Positions 49,670 through 62,112 of a stretch of DNA of 64,000 nucleotides are shown in pieces. The notes beneath the pieces were generated by a model. The model searched no databases. It worked only from the letters and a program-made list of their open reading frames with translations, and had not been told where the DNA came from. The position numbers were made by a program, and so were the translations under genes. The DNA is from Phoronis australis (taxonomy: Eukaryota > Phoronida > Phoronidae): NCBI GenBank assembly GCA_002633005.1, contig NMRA01000016.1:1772336-1836335 (forward strand). The letters are read 5' to 3'. The stretch's first letter is position 1. Each line of letters begins with the position of its first letter.

Positions 49670-52600
49670 CACTACTATTACTATTATTATTATCATCATT
49701 ACGTTTCCACCTTTTTAAGTCAAAATTTCATTTTTAAGAACAACACATCATAGCAAAATAACCCCCGAGATCGATTTCAATGAATATCTTTTCAAAGATT
49801 AAGAACTTCACAATTTACCTTAAAAATGCTGTTAGGAATTTTTGATTACTCATTTACTTTAGTTTCTATGCCAAATTAACTCAAACATAACATATTTTTT
49901 GTAAAAAATAGCAGTCATATTACTCAATCTTACCATATGCATAAACAGGGATTTAAAAGGAAATCACAACAGCGATTTTGAGATTGATGAATAAATATTA
50001 GTTAAGTTTGAGTGAAATTCAGCAGAGCCGGTTTCGAGAATTTGTGTTCCAAAGTTCAATTTTAGTCAATTTGCTAAAGCTGAGAAAAAGCGAAAAATGT
50101 CGCAACTCTTCAAAAACTGATGGTTATCGTTTCATTTTTCAGTGAAAACTTACTCTTGGTCAATATAACCTATACTTGCCTTAACCATGTTCGCTATTTC
50201 AACATTCAGTTGCAATGTCATCTGAATTTGCATTGCGCAATAAACTTCATTCTCACTAAAACATTTCAATTTTGTGAATGAGCCTTGAGTGAAAGGTGGG
50301 GTCAGTAGTTAAGTAGGCCAGCAGTTACTGTGATACAAATTACGAACTGGGTGACTGATATCAAAAAACCCAAGTTTGAAATAGACAATTATAGAAATCA
50401 AGTCGATAGTTAAAGCACACTGTGAGCAGGAGAGTGAAACAGCATAATGTCAATTCAATGATCAAATAAATGAATTCTGGTTTATTTATCTTTTCTCATA
50501 CATTGCTGAGTTCGTGAACACAAAGTCACAGAGTTGGTGAAGCGACTCAGTGCATTCGTTCTCACCTGTCGTGTGCATGCGTCAGGATCAATATTGTTTT
50601 GTTTTCGTTTTCTGCAGCATCTTGCTATGCTATGTACACCTTGTTGAATCAAGATTATGGCAACTCAGTGAATGAAAGGATTGTGGGTACATATGGAACT
50701 GCTCTATGCTTTGCAGGAGATTCGATTTGAGTGACAGCCCTGTAACATTTGACCAGATTAGTAAACTAATTTCCACGTGGTTAAAGGTGGTTCTGCTAAA
50801 TCATTTTTTCCTTTACATGGTATTTAATTCGTATTTAAAGTTCGGGGAGAATGAAGATACAGTATTTTGCTAGACACGTGAAATATTGTAAAAATTATCC
50901 ATTTTTGTGAATAAGGATGGAGAAATCCTTAACACATTAACAAGTATCACAACTCCAGCCTGTTAGTTGACGGATCCTGTGTCATGCACTGTGATATAAA
51001 GTAAGCATTCTGTTACCATATTCTGTTTGACTATAGTACTAGAGGTTAAAAATTGTCCAATAGCAAAACGTTGTTTTCGTTTTCAAGTTCCTACCAAAAA
51101 CTAATACATAATAGCAGACTCTGCTGTTATATAACTCTGAGAGCTATATGTATCCTATTGGTATACCTTTTGGGTTGAAACACGCTCGTGCGTACAAATA
51201 ATACATTTCCACTTCTTTACTCCAGGCGCCACAAAATAATTGGCAGACTTCTATTCAGCCTGGATATCTGTTTGTCATTTCTCCTTGAAGTCGAGTGAAC
51301 TAATGTTTTTGACTTAACTGTCTCAGAGGATGCAAAGTACAACTTGATGAAAAGATTGCTTTTTAGTTTCAAAAACCGCCTGGTTCATTGGATGGCTCAT
51401 ATGCTGAAATATGGCTGACCGGTTTCATGGACCCCCAGTCCTTCATGCAAAATGACGTTATAAGAACTTTGACAGCCACTTACAGAACAGTGACGCTGAT
51501 GAACTAGAGCTCTGACGAACTCAAAATAAATTCACAGCATTCCTAAACAGACATACATTTTACTCTCCACACTTACAGGTTTTTACCAGTGGCCTCCTGG
51601 CTTCTAAGATCCCGTGGAATTTCTGCACCAGCCATTTTTTCATAGCTGAAAAGCAATTATAGGCCTTAGTCAAGCAATGGGCAATCACATTTCAGGTGCA
51701 ATTTTCATGTCGACCAGACAGGAAGAAAGAATGAATCAAGAAAGCTAACAAAGGATCTTAAGTTGACAGAGCAACAAGTACAAATTAACTGAAGGATAAC
51801 GAGCAATAAAAATACTATGCGGAGGGTTTAGATTCAGAAATTTCTATCAAAAGGTGTAATATTTCGTCACAAGATGCATTTTCACCAAAGACTACACTTG
51901 GCCCACTTGAAGCGGAAGTAGAAACCCAAAATAGAGTTTGGCACATAACAGTATGGGGAGGGGCGACAAGCCTGCCATGGAGATGGATCATACGTTCACT
52001 GGGAACCATGACAGTGCTCATTAATATCATCATGACAACAATAACTGTGCCAATGCACTAGGCTCATACCAGGTTCAAATGAGGGGCAAAAGTACCATCG
52101 GTTTCAATGGATAAAATGCTGGCAAAAACGCTAGAGTTTCAGCTAGACAGATGTGATGTGCACGAAGGGCGTAAGCATTTACTTTCATTGTTTCCTCAGC
52201 ACCCGAACTGCTTTCAAGAGAAAATTGATGTCAAAATTATGAAAAACACAGACCTCTTTCCTATGCGCAGAAGTTTTTAGAAGTAAACGGTCTGGGCACA
52301 ACATAGCTGGAGAAAAGGCCAACAGTTGTGGGTTACATGTACGCTGTATCTCAAGCCACTAACAAAACTGATCATTGTAAACATCCATGTTGCTGTAGAA
52401 TTTGCTACAAGCAAAAGAGTACGCAAAAATGCTAGTGCTTTACCCAGTTTGTGAAGGAAGAATAAGTGACCAGATCTAAATTAGTTAGAAGTCAAACTAC
52501 ACTGGAAAACCTACTCCAAATCCGTTGTCAGGGTTACCAGCATCGTAACAGTTGTGTTTCGAAGTCAATGTAGTGTGCTCCTGGGAGCAATTTCGGCAAA

Positions 52601-55600
52601 TATATTTGACCAAAATAGACATGATATTGTCATCCATATGTCATTACATCATTTTCACAACAAACTCGGAATTCATGTATCTGCGCACCCTTGACGGTTT
52701 GGCAATGGACACATTTTCAAGAAAAATTTCCTTGGGAGTGCTCACTGTGGGAGCATTTTTGTGTCATTTCACTAACCCAACCTTTCTCTAAGATTATAAG
52801 ATACTGAAAATGCACCCACTAAAACAAAATGATGACAGACTAATTTTTGTTAACACAAAATCCACAGAAGTATGAAAGAAAATGATGTTCATTGGATTAT
52901 TTTTCAGTTAAATGGCTGAAACAGGAAAGGTGAGTGCTGGTTTTTAACCAGGTGATGAGCAGAACCATACAGGCATGTGAAATTTCAAGGTCTTTAGCAG
53001 TTCCTAGTTGTACGTTGTCATAAGTCTTCATACAGCAGCTAGGTGGCTGCAATTTCACTAGCGTTTTTGGTTCATCTTGCTCAAATTTTGAGCTCCCAGG
53101 CTCAAATTTGACTAACACACCCAAACACACCCCGCCTGCATAAACACGTTCTGCTTGACTACCATTGCGACTACAGTAATTTCAAATGACCGGAATATGT
53201 CACATTTTTTTCATTCTAGAGCCCATTAGAGTCTTAATCTATTTTTATCAATTCTTAACAATGACCTGAATATTCACAAAAACTGTTAACCACGAACACA
53301 GAACATTGTTGTTTCCTTCTCATAGGACTATAGTTCACTAAACAAGGAGCTTGACTACCTCCCGAGGCTTTCTCCACACTTAACATAAATCATGGTGAGA
53401 ACAAAGCCAAGTTCATTATAACACAGCCTTAAGCTGAGCAGGTGATCTCAATTACCAATCCAACAATACTCCAGCCAGCTGTTCATCAGTCAAGTTGGTC
53501 AGTTTGGCCAGCGACTTCCATCGCTCATGTTCAGTTCCGATACAAAGATGATTGTCGTACCTGAAAGAAAGAAGGGAATGAAATAACTTACATGAGCAAA
53601 GATTCGACGCACTAGTGAGCGGCTAAATATCCATTTCATTCTATTACATAAGTTCAATCTAATTTTGCCTGAACTTTGTAAAAATCTAAAACAGCTTCGT
53701 ATCAGGATGTGTATAAAAATTCTACCTGGCTGTTGTTCACCTTGCCGAAACAGTGACACCCTCCGTTTTGGATGGTGAAACTGCGACAACTGATAATTAC
53801 CTTCCTGCTGCATTGACAATTTCATCAGGCTGCCGGCCATAAATAGCACACTTTTAGGTCAATGACTTACTCCACAGCCCAAGTCGTTGCTGTGTCTGAA
53901 CGTTTAGGGCTGGCCCACATGCGTTTTGCAGTCACAGCAAGTGTTTTCTACCTCTCAGGGTGTTGCAGGCCCTCTTGTTACTACTGACAAAACACAACTG
54001 TCGCCAGGTGCCTTCCCCCCCATCATGCCCAAAGAGCAGGTATCAAACAAATGTATTGCCTTATACTGCTCAAACACTGACCTCTATCCAGGGCCCAACG
54101 GATAACAGTAGGAAGTTTGATGAGGCTCAGAGGCACAGGTCTACATTTTTGGGAGCCTGACACTTAATCACGTATGGGGTCCCTCATGACCAGAAAGAGT
54201 CACATGGTTTTAGTTCTTTGAAGCATGGCCTGTATGTTGTCACACCAAACAGAAGACTACACTCAACATAAACAAAGGTGCCAGATATACCCAGACCTTC
54301 AGAACTGACATAGTCTGGTAAAATCATTGAACAGGAGAGAGCTCTAAAGAGCCAGATAATTATGCAAGAAAATGAGGATTATCTTGGACTGCTTTTTACG
54401 CAAACAGGTGTAATGGGCAAGGTGAGTGTCAGCCGATTCCCAGATTTAATGTTAATATCAGCTTCAGGACCATGCAAGGAGCACAACACCCATGCTGTGT
54501 GAAATTCCCAAGTCTTTGTCAGGTTTAACACACACCGGTTCCAAGCAGTATTTTATTAGTCTGCATGTATGCACATTGTAAACTGGGGTGATTTGTGCAA
54601 AATTTCTACTAATTTGGAAAAAAATATATGCAATGAGCACTTCAATCTTGGTATTTATTGGTTTTATTCATGATGGGGGAAGCCATTTTGTCACACGTCC
54701 TCCATTTTGTGTTATTATACTTCAGTATTAACAACATATTTTTGATGCTTCTGTGACAAAGAGAAATTGAAAAAGTTTGAGTAAATACTTTTACTTGAAA
54801 ATAAACTTTTGTCAATGAGACTATTGCGGATGTGACAAATGGTAATTATTAATGTAATTACATTTACCAATTAATAACTGATCCTTAAAAATTCTTCCTA
54901 CATTTGATTCAAAGATGTGCTGCATATTTTGCCCATGTCTTATTTAGAAGGGCAATTCTGTGAAAGGGCCAACCTCGAGACAAAAAATTGTGGTTACACT
55001 AACATTTCTAGTTTCACCCGAAAGCCCATTCTCTCTAGTTTCAGGACCCATATTTGATTGTGCTATAACTGTCAATTTTTTGCTTAAATGGACCCATTTT
55101 TGGGGGTCACTCGACCCTAAAAAAATAGCTTGATTTTCATGTGTGTCGCTAATTATTGCCATAAAAAAGCTAATGATGGGCATTTCACTATACTATGAAA
55201 TTTTTGCAATCACATGAACCCCAAAATTTATAAAAAATAACATTTCAATTTTAGCACATCCTCGACCTCTTGGGGTCAAAGGTCAACTCCTGGATATCAT
55301 GGTGCCGTACGTCTGACACAAAAAAGTGTTAAAAAGTTTAGTTACGTAAAATTTTTTAATCAAAATTAAAATAATTTCAGATTCTCTTTTAACTTGTTAC
55401 TCAATACTATTGACCAAAATTTTAGATCCCACGGATTAGTCATTGAGTCAGAAATTGCGTGACAGACGTACAGCAAATTTGTACGTCCGCCACATACCTT
55501 CCGTCACACCCATGAAACTACAATTTTTCAGTCCATAAAAATAACCTTAGGTCATGTTTTTACTTTCTAAACTTGCAGAAGATCAAATGTATCTCACACC

Positions 55601-57410
55601 TAAGAACCTTAAAACGTTAAAATGTTACAAAGGCAGCTTTAAAATTATGCCAAGAAGTTGCTACAGATTTAAACTAAATGCCTAGGACTTTTTCAATTTC
55701 AAAAGTATTTGAAGAAAAGTTATAGTTTACAATGTCATCTAGATATTCTTAGTAGAATTCAACTGATTAAAATCAGCCAGTTGGACCACATAAAATGTAA
55801 ATAATAAAATATTCCTACAAATGAATACCTAAGGTGCTCTACAGCATAAATAACAAGAGACCTAAAGGAATACATGTCAAGTTGCTATTGCGCTGGAATC
55901 AACATGTTATTTCTGCTCTGACCTGCTATGTTTTATGGTAAAAAAGCCGATACTGGGCATTTTTAAGCAATAGGAACTTGTCACCTACTTTATTGAGCAT
56001 TTTTCTCATACCCTCACAGATTGTAGTCGTTCTTTTTGGGTTTTTCAGTGAATTTATGGGCCATTGGGTGGCTTGTATGAAATGATTTCAAAGCAAATGA
56101 TTACATTTTTATGTCTCATCTTACATATCTTTGATCCCTCAATCTTTTTAAGCATTAGTCAGACTAATTTTTTTCTGCTGAGCTTCGATAAACAGGCATT
56201 TAGAAACGATGGAGGAAATTGTTGTAGACCACAGGAAGAACAGATGCAGCTGGGAGAATAAATATCTGCCGGAAAGTTCTCTGAAACTCGAACAAAATGT
56301 CATCGTGGATCAAGAAATTCATAATTGTACTTGTGCGTATTGTGATGTGACATTATTTAAAGCCTCTCTTTAAATTTGAAAAGAAGGCATGAGTTAAAAA
56401 GCTGGATGAAAACCTAATCATGCTAATCACTAAACAGAAGCCAACATTTGTTAAGTTAATTCTACATATTCCTAGATACTAATCATATATCAATTAATTT
56501 AAAATGTCTCGTTTTCACACTGGAATGGGTGAATGCCAAAAGTCGACGCTGTCTACGACACCATGCTCCACACTTTGTTTTAAGAAGAAAGTGAAGAATT
56601 ATTGCAATTCACAGAAAATTAACGTTAAAAATTAAAAAAAAAATTCTCTGCGGATGTCAATCACACCCGTTTAAAGGCAATTTTCTCAGTCAGATTAAAA
56701 GATAGGAGAAAGGTTGATACACACTTTGAAACCTATCAATGAGACCTATCAATTGATTATTTTCCTAGGAATAGGATGAAATTTTTTTTAACAATTGATC
56801 AAAATGTTCTCTCACTGTTTGTACGTCCGTCACAAATGGAATTGCCCAAGGTTGAAAAAGTCTCATTTTTGAGTGTTTGCTATGAATGCATGTGTTGCAC
56901 ACAGTCTAATTTTTCAAAGTGATTATAAACGTCACCTATTTGAATTTTTGCGTGTGGAGAACAATGCAAGTCATGGCTTAATTGTACCTTGAATGAATGT
57001 TGAGCCTCATTTTGGCGTGGAATGTCAACAATCCATGCATCCATTTTAGCTAAGACTAAGAGTAAGAATGGTCTACGTGAGTTTGATGGTTTAGTCAGGG
57101 TTTAGCGTTGTTTGCAAAAAATCTGCCCATGTAAATGACAGATTGAATGTAACACCGCCCAAATGAGTGAGACTGAGATAACAGTCAGACTCAAGAGTGA
57201 CATTTACCGGTCAAGTAAGATTTTCACGACTTTAGGACAAGACTCCGCTCCTATATCGCTCTTTAACTGCAGCAGGCGATGATATTGTGATCCCACATAC
57301 ACTCTTGTAGCGTCCATTTTTCTGTTCAAGATTCTTTTCCTCTCCTTCCTCGCTGAATCGCTTAGTCTGCGACGCGACTTTCGACCACTTCCCTGCGACT
57401 CGGCGTCCAT
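47238..57410 (-). CDS. C2H2 zinc-finger gene, minus-strand copy (ZNF653/692-like), four exons, about 594 aa
   Basis: Exons in order 57208-57410, 53456-53560, 51577-51645, 47238-48645; all introns are phase 2 and keep frame. Exon 1 (ATG 57408-57410) encodes a basic stretch (RKSRRRLSDSARKERKR) and a first N-terminal domain (RVYVGSQYHRLLQLK...KILLD). Exon 2 encodes a second copy of the same kind of domain (IGTEHERWKSLAKL...LAGVLLD). Exon 4 holds acidic regions, an IKME candidate SUMO site, the block QLDDQLGSVLS...EVVHADD and five fingers, the first lacking its second histidine, the last containing CRQKASLNWHM. The basic plus IG...W...LLD domain followed by C2H2 fingers resembles vertebrate ZNF692/ZNF653. 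Likely a nuclear regulator; its targets cannot be inferred. Its 3' end faces the plus copy. Confidence 0.88.
49630..49702. repeat. (ATT)n microsatellite
   Basis: Long TAT/ATT run with a few interruptions in the last intron of the minus ZNF gene. Confidence 0.95.
51577..51645 (-). CDS. Minus ZNF gene, exon 3 (linker)
   Basis: 69 bases, acceptor GCTTTTCAG, donor AACCT|GTAAGT. Encodes YEKMAGAEIPRDLRSQEATG and KN, parallel to the 39360-39428 exon of the plus copy. Joins in frame to the G|CCC start of the last exon. Confidence 0.78.
53456..53560 (-). CDS. Minus ZNF gene, exon 2 (second N-terminal domain)
   Basis: Acceptor TTCTTTCAG, donor TTG|GTAATT, 105 bases, phase 2 both sides. Encodes YDNHLCIGTEHERWKSLAKL and TNLTDEQLAGVLLD. 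Conserved IG, RW, TD, LA and LLD positions match the family pattern better than exon 1 does. Confidence 0.82.
54640..56900. repeat. Non-coding stretch with recurring GTACGTCYGYCAC
   Basis: The 13-base motif GTACGTCYGYCAC occurs at 55307, 55459 (reverse), 55481 and 56821. The stretch also has GTCACACGTCC near 54691. It lies in the first intron of the minus ZNF gene and is probably an old mobile element; no coding capacity is seen. Confidence 0.4.
57208..57410 (-). CDS. Minus ZNF gene, exon 1 (basic region and first N-terminal domain)
   Basis: 67 codons plus two bases, donor GACCG|GTAAAT. AAAATGGACGC occurs at the start codon and again inside the exon (MDAE and MDAT). The R/K-rich stretch may double as a nuclear localisation signal. 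TGACCTTGA lies about 20 bases upstream of the ATG. Confidence 0.82.
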
Positions 57411-57637
57411 TTTGCTGATTACTGAATGACCTTGACCCGTTGAGCGTGAAGTGAGTGTACTTATCTCAAGGATCGATCGCGTATGCGTAAGCTTGGAATT
57501 AAATATTCATAAAAGCCAGCAAGATTTTTTGTTCAGTGTAAGGGTCGTCCATTTTCTCACTTATTGGAACTTGTGTCTCAGAATCGGAGGAATATGTGAA
57601 TAGTGAATTAATTATTGAATAAGATTGCTAACAAATC

Positions 57638-57714
57638 CGGGCGGCGCACTGGCGAAAAATTATGTGGGGGGGGGGCTATAGCGAACACCAGTCCCCTATG
57701 GTGCGCAGCCCATG
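57638..57714. mobile_element. CATGGGCGGC MITE-like element, copy 3
   Basis: CCGGGCGGCGCACTGG ... GGGGGGGCTATAG ... CCCCTATGGTGCGCAGCCCATG. About 230 bases upstream of the minus ZNF start codon. Confidence 0.6.
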
Positions 57715-58320
57715 TAATAGAAACACACATGAAGCCAATAAAGGTTTATGGAAATCAATATTTTGTTGGCTAAGATGTAATGCAAGGCAAATTTTTATAA
57801 AACTTGAAAACGTGATTTTTTCCAGTCTTGCCCTATAAGTTTGATCGAGTAAAAGTCCTCTAAGCTCACGAATACGCAATCTCGAGATGAAACAGCACTC
57901 CCAAGTTCAAGCGCAGCAGCAAATTAAACTAACTATAAATCTTTGGCAGCTGTGTCACTCCTGAGGGTTAGACATTTTGATGAGATTCAATGATGTACTG
58001 TACATGTAGTCGGCAATCTCTTCAGAGTTTTTCTCTTACTCTGTGATGTTTGTAAGGAATTAATAATTGGTGAATATTAAAAGTAAAAGAGGTTAGTTAA
58101 CGTGAATTACACGCGTTTACTCAATCTCAGTTGGCCGTCATGTGTGTCTCATTATTACTACTTTTAATTATTACTGATATTCACGTATAATTACTTCAGT
58201 TTCTGTTATACTGTTATTAATCTTGACTTCTTATTGGCTAATCGATTACTGTAATAAACATTTAATAATAAAATGATAACTCGAGTGTAAAAACTCGTGT
58301 ATGATGATTTCAATTATCTA

Positions 58321-58566
58321 AAATGTTAGTAAGACACTGAAAAGACTTTAAAAATGTTGACAAGATTAAAAAAAACAGGAAATGTCGGCAAGACTTTTAG
58401 AAATCTCAAGCTTTAGGTTTGAAAACCTTGCTAACATTTATACATCTAAAAACCTTGCCAACAATTCCTGGTATTCTTTCCAAGATTTCTTAATGTCTTG
58501 CCCAACGTTCCCAAAAATGTTGTCATTTTTAGATTTTCAATACACGTAAGTCTTGACAAGATTTCA
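58321..58566. repeat. Cluster of short TTGNCAAGNNTT repeats in both orientations
   Basis: Variants of AATGTTGGCAAGACTTTT appear at about 58321, 58352 and 58381, and their complements (CCTTGCCAACA, GTCTTGCCCAACG) at about 58426, 58453, 58495 and 58550. The layout could fold into several small stems. Confidence 0.6.
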
Positions 58567-61120
58567 AAATTGCATTTCGCTTTGCATACATCAGCTCCAG
58601 CTAAAAACGAAAATCGAATTGGGCCTTTTACTAGCCTAAATCGAACACGTAATATTCGTTATACTCATAGGATGCTATTTCCGTTACCAAAGAGAACGTT
58701 GAAACGACCCGGCAATGACTCAAGCCGAAAATGCTTCAGTTAGAGTTTAAATGTTGGCCTACCCGGCATACATGTGTATAAAATCGCGAAAATGACGTAT
58801 GTATACATTACCTGTGACTTGAGGCGGTAACGGGTATGGTATCCTGTCACGGACAGGTACATGTGCAATTGAGGCTGTCTCTAATGTGCCATTGGACAGT
58901 CCAAACGTTGAGCCCACGTGTGGGTAGGCCTATACTTAGTGTTAAAAGGATAATAAACCCTGTTTTAGTGATTTCAGCCAATGCTCATTCTGTGACTTGC
59001 TAATGCATTTTGGCAGCAATCGTGAAAGATAAAAGCAGGAATCAACTCCTAAGTCACACTAGATTGGGGATTTTGGTTCTTGGTGGGTGGTCTTTTTCAC
59101 AGGTGCCTTCAGGTGTAATTCACTATACAGTGTAAGCGTAGGTCACGCTTGCCGTGTAGCAGACTTCGAAAGGACTGTTTTCGAATTTTCATCCAAACTT
59201 CTGAGGGTTGTCGAGTGTTATAGAGCATTAATTATTTTGTTTCAGGTAATTGGATGGGAAAGACAAGTCGTTTTTAATATCTGTTAATAGGCCAAAACCC
59301 GGGTTTGGTATTTTCTTTTAAGTTAAAAAAGATTATTTCCTTTCACCCGAATGAATATCAACAATCAGTACCAATATGTACAGTACATGTCCTAAATTAC
59401 AGGCCTTGCATCTCTTGGCGTTTCTGTTATAAAATTTGACGTTCATAAAAAATAAAGTTCAGTGACATTCACTTGTGGCGGCCATTTTGTATGTGGGCAA
59501 CCATTAATTTAACTCACATTCTTTATATTCTAAAAATTATGGTATCAGCGTGTTGGAAAAGAATTGGATTTAACTAATCTGAAGTTTAGATTAAATTCGT
59601 TTTGTAAAATTTTAAGGTGAAATGAAGTGGCAAGGGGAACTCAAATACATGTACTTCAAAACTTCCCACTCTGTCGTAATCTACTACAACCTCGGGACTT
59701 TAAGTTCCGAGGAATTTAAGTACATATAAGTTGCTTTCTTTAGAATTGAGTGAAAAACGATAATACACGAGTTTGTTGATTTTAAAAAATAGCAGAATAT
59801 AAACGTAAAACGAAAGCAATTACACATTTTTTTCAAACGCGTCCCATTTGCAGGTAGTCACATATGTGTTCAGTCATGAGGAAAACACGGATGAAAATTC
59901 GAAGATTAAAATTCCAATATTAAAAACTTTTAACGTTTTAAAAAACATTTATACACCTTTCTAGGCAAGAACACCTAGTCAATCGTCTATGCAAAACACG
60001 TGAACCCAAATTGTTCCTCACACGATCGTACTGTATATTTTGTAAACGCCTACTTAAAATAAACTACGTCATTACGATACGATACAACACCGCTTAGAGT
60101 TTTTGATTTACATGCAACACAAACAAAAACAGTACGTCTTGCTCTTTTGTCCAGCTACTTAAAACTACACTGCAACCCACCGAGATCCCCAAGCAATCTT
60201 GATGCGCCTAGTACCAAGTAATATCGAACTTCTCAAGCTTACTGTTTTCTAATCTCAGTGTGATGATCAACACGAGATCAATAAATAACGGCAGCAAAAG
60301 CTAGTTTTTAACAGAAGGCGCGGGTTTACCGTCCGTTATGAAAACCTGGTCGACAAGTTTGTGTACATCTACAAAACCGTAGACGTGACTTAGTAAGACA
60401 ATTATATATTTCGTGAAAAAGCATGCCTCTAAAAAATGACTTATGACTTTAGGTAACTTTGCTAGTAATTGGGTCAGGTGACAAAGTCCTTTGACTGAAA
60501 TCTTGTAAAAAAAAACATACATCCATAGCAAAAGAAAGGTATCACATATATACAATATTGAAGATGAAATTTCTGAAGGATTCGTCCTCGATTCATGCAA
60601 AAGTCATAAAAGTCCTATTTGTCGTTAGCCTTTCACGCATGAATTTGTGGAACACTCTAAAATAATACCATAACAGCGTTTTGGACTCAGGCACATAAAA
60701 CATGATATCTGAAAGTTTCATATGAAACCGATTAGCCATTTCCGAGAAGTCAAATTTTGAATTTTCCTAAGGTCCTACAGAATTTCACCTAATGAGACGG
60801 CATGCGCTATAATGGCACGGGAAAAATTAAAATAAGTTCGGCCGATCCGCGACTTGCGCGGCATCGCGCCGACATACCACTCTATATGACAAATATTTTA
60901 AGTCCAGCCTACTGTATGCGGGATGCTAACCAGTGAATATCGTTAGGCCGTTGGCTTGAGTTCGTTGTTGGTGATGCTCAATTCAATTCTCCGTTCCTCA
61001 CGTGAAGTAACTGGTAGGCAATTTTAAGCGTGGTATTAGCGATTAGCTTCGTTTGACTCTTGAATTCTTTATAGTGGGATGGCATATTTAGTGAAGAAAT
61101 TGTTGGTCGTGCATTAAAGT
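58567..61120. other. Intergenic between minus ZNF promoter side and GPCR 3' end
   Basis: AT-rich, no exon recognised. Confidence 0.5.
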
Positions 61121-62112
61121 TCAGTCGTAGCTCATTCCAACGCTATTGTAACGGTTTAACATTTTGCGAAGTGCTTGTTTGTAGGCGGGTATTGCCACCA
61201 CATATAAAACGGGATTAAGAAGTGAATTCAGTCCTGGAAGATCCGATAGAAACGCTCGAAGCGAAGATATTCTCCAATCCTCCAACAACAATACAGACGG
61301 AGGAGGATAGGCGATCTTAGCAATCAAATGAGGCCATGTACTTATCAACTTAAACACTACAAACTTCATCACTGCCTTAGTGAGTTTGTATTGACGTAGG
61401 TGTTGTGCACTTAGTTCGTTGAAGTTTTTTTTCCGTTGGCGGTAGGCCAAAAAAATCACGTAAAAATGAAGACCGACAATAATGACTTCTGGAATGTAGA
61501 TCGTCAATGTGACGCATGCCACTCTTATTGAAGATCTTTTAAATATTGTCTGAAACAAACACATGTCTCGGTAACCGTTAAAGTCCTTGTTTAAAGTTAA
61601 CAGAAGAAATACGTTTACTAGCGGGCCATAAAAGAATGCTGTGATTACAAGCTTCTTTAAGACGCTGGTTGTCATCAAAACTTCGTGTCGTAGAGGAAAC
61701 TGGATTGAAACAAACCTGTCCACATTTACAACTGCAAGCATGGCAGTGGATACGTAGGTTGGAACGGAGACACCGTAGATGAAACCTATGCAGGCGGGGG
61801 TGCTAGTAATGGCGGACATTGGCAGCGACTCCCAGCACAGTGGTACGACAAGTTTCTTGAATGTATTGAGTGGCAGACAGAGTCCTACCAGCAGATCACT
61901 GAGTCCAAGGCCAAAGATTATGACGCTGGTGTCTTCCTTGCGTACTTCTGGGAATTTGATGTAGGCCGCGAGGCTAAACAAACCAAAATGTTACCAACAC
62001 TTATGCCCAAGGCGAGGAGAACTTCGAAAGTGATGTGTAAGTACAATGCAACATTCGGCGTTGATCCATCAGCGTACCACGGTGTGTGGTTAGAACTAGT
62101 TAAATTGGACAT
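61121..62112 (-). pseudogene. Class A (rhodopsin-like) GPCR with a frameshift at the end of TM1
   Basis: Single-exon seven-helix receptor of about 330 codons. From ATG 62110-62112: a short N terminus with NLT and NHT glycosylation sites, TM1 ending GNILV, then the frame shifts between about 61975 and 61990; one inserted base would restore it. The rest reads FSLAAYIKF..., TM2 with SDLLVG (D2.50), C3.25 of PACIGF, DRF in place of DRY exactly 24 residues on, a second extracellular-loop Cys (DMCLF), TM5 with IPE, TM6 with STWPH in place of the usual CWxP, and NPVLY (NPxxY) before helix 8. The 61121-61981 frame has no ATG at its start, supporting an originally continuous gene. It may be a recent pseudogene or a one-base assembly error; ligand and subfamily are unrecognised. 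Confidence 0.82.
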
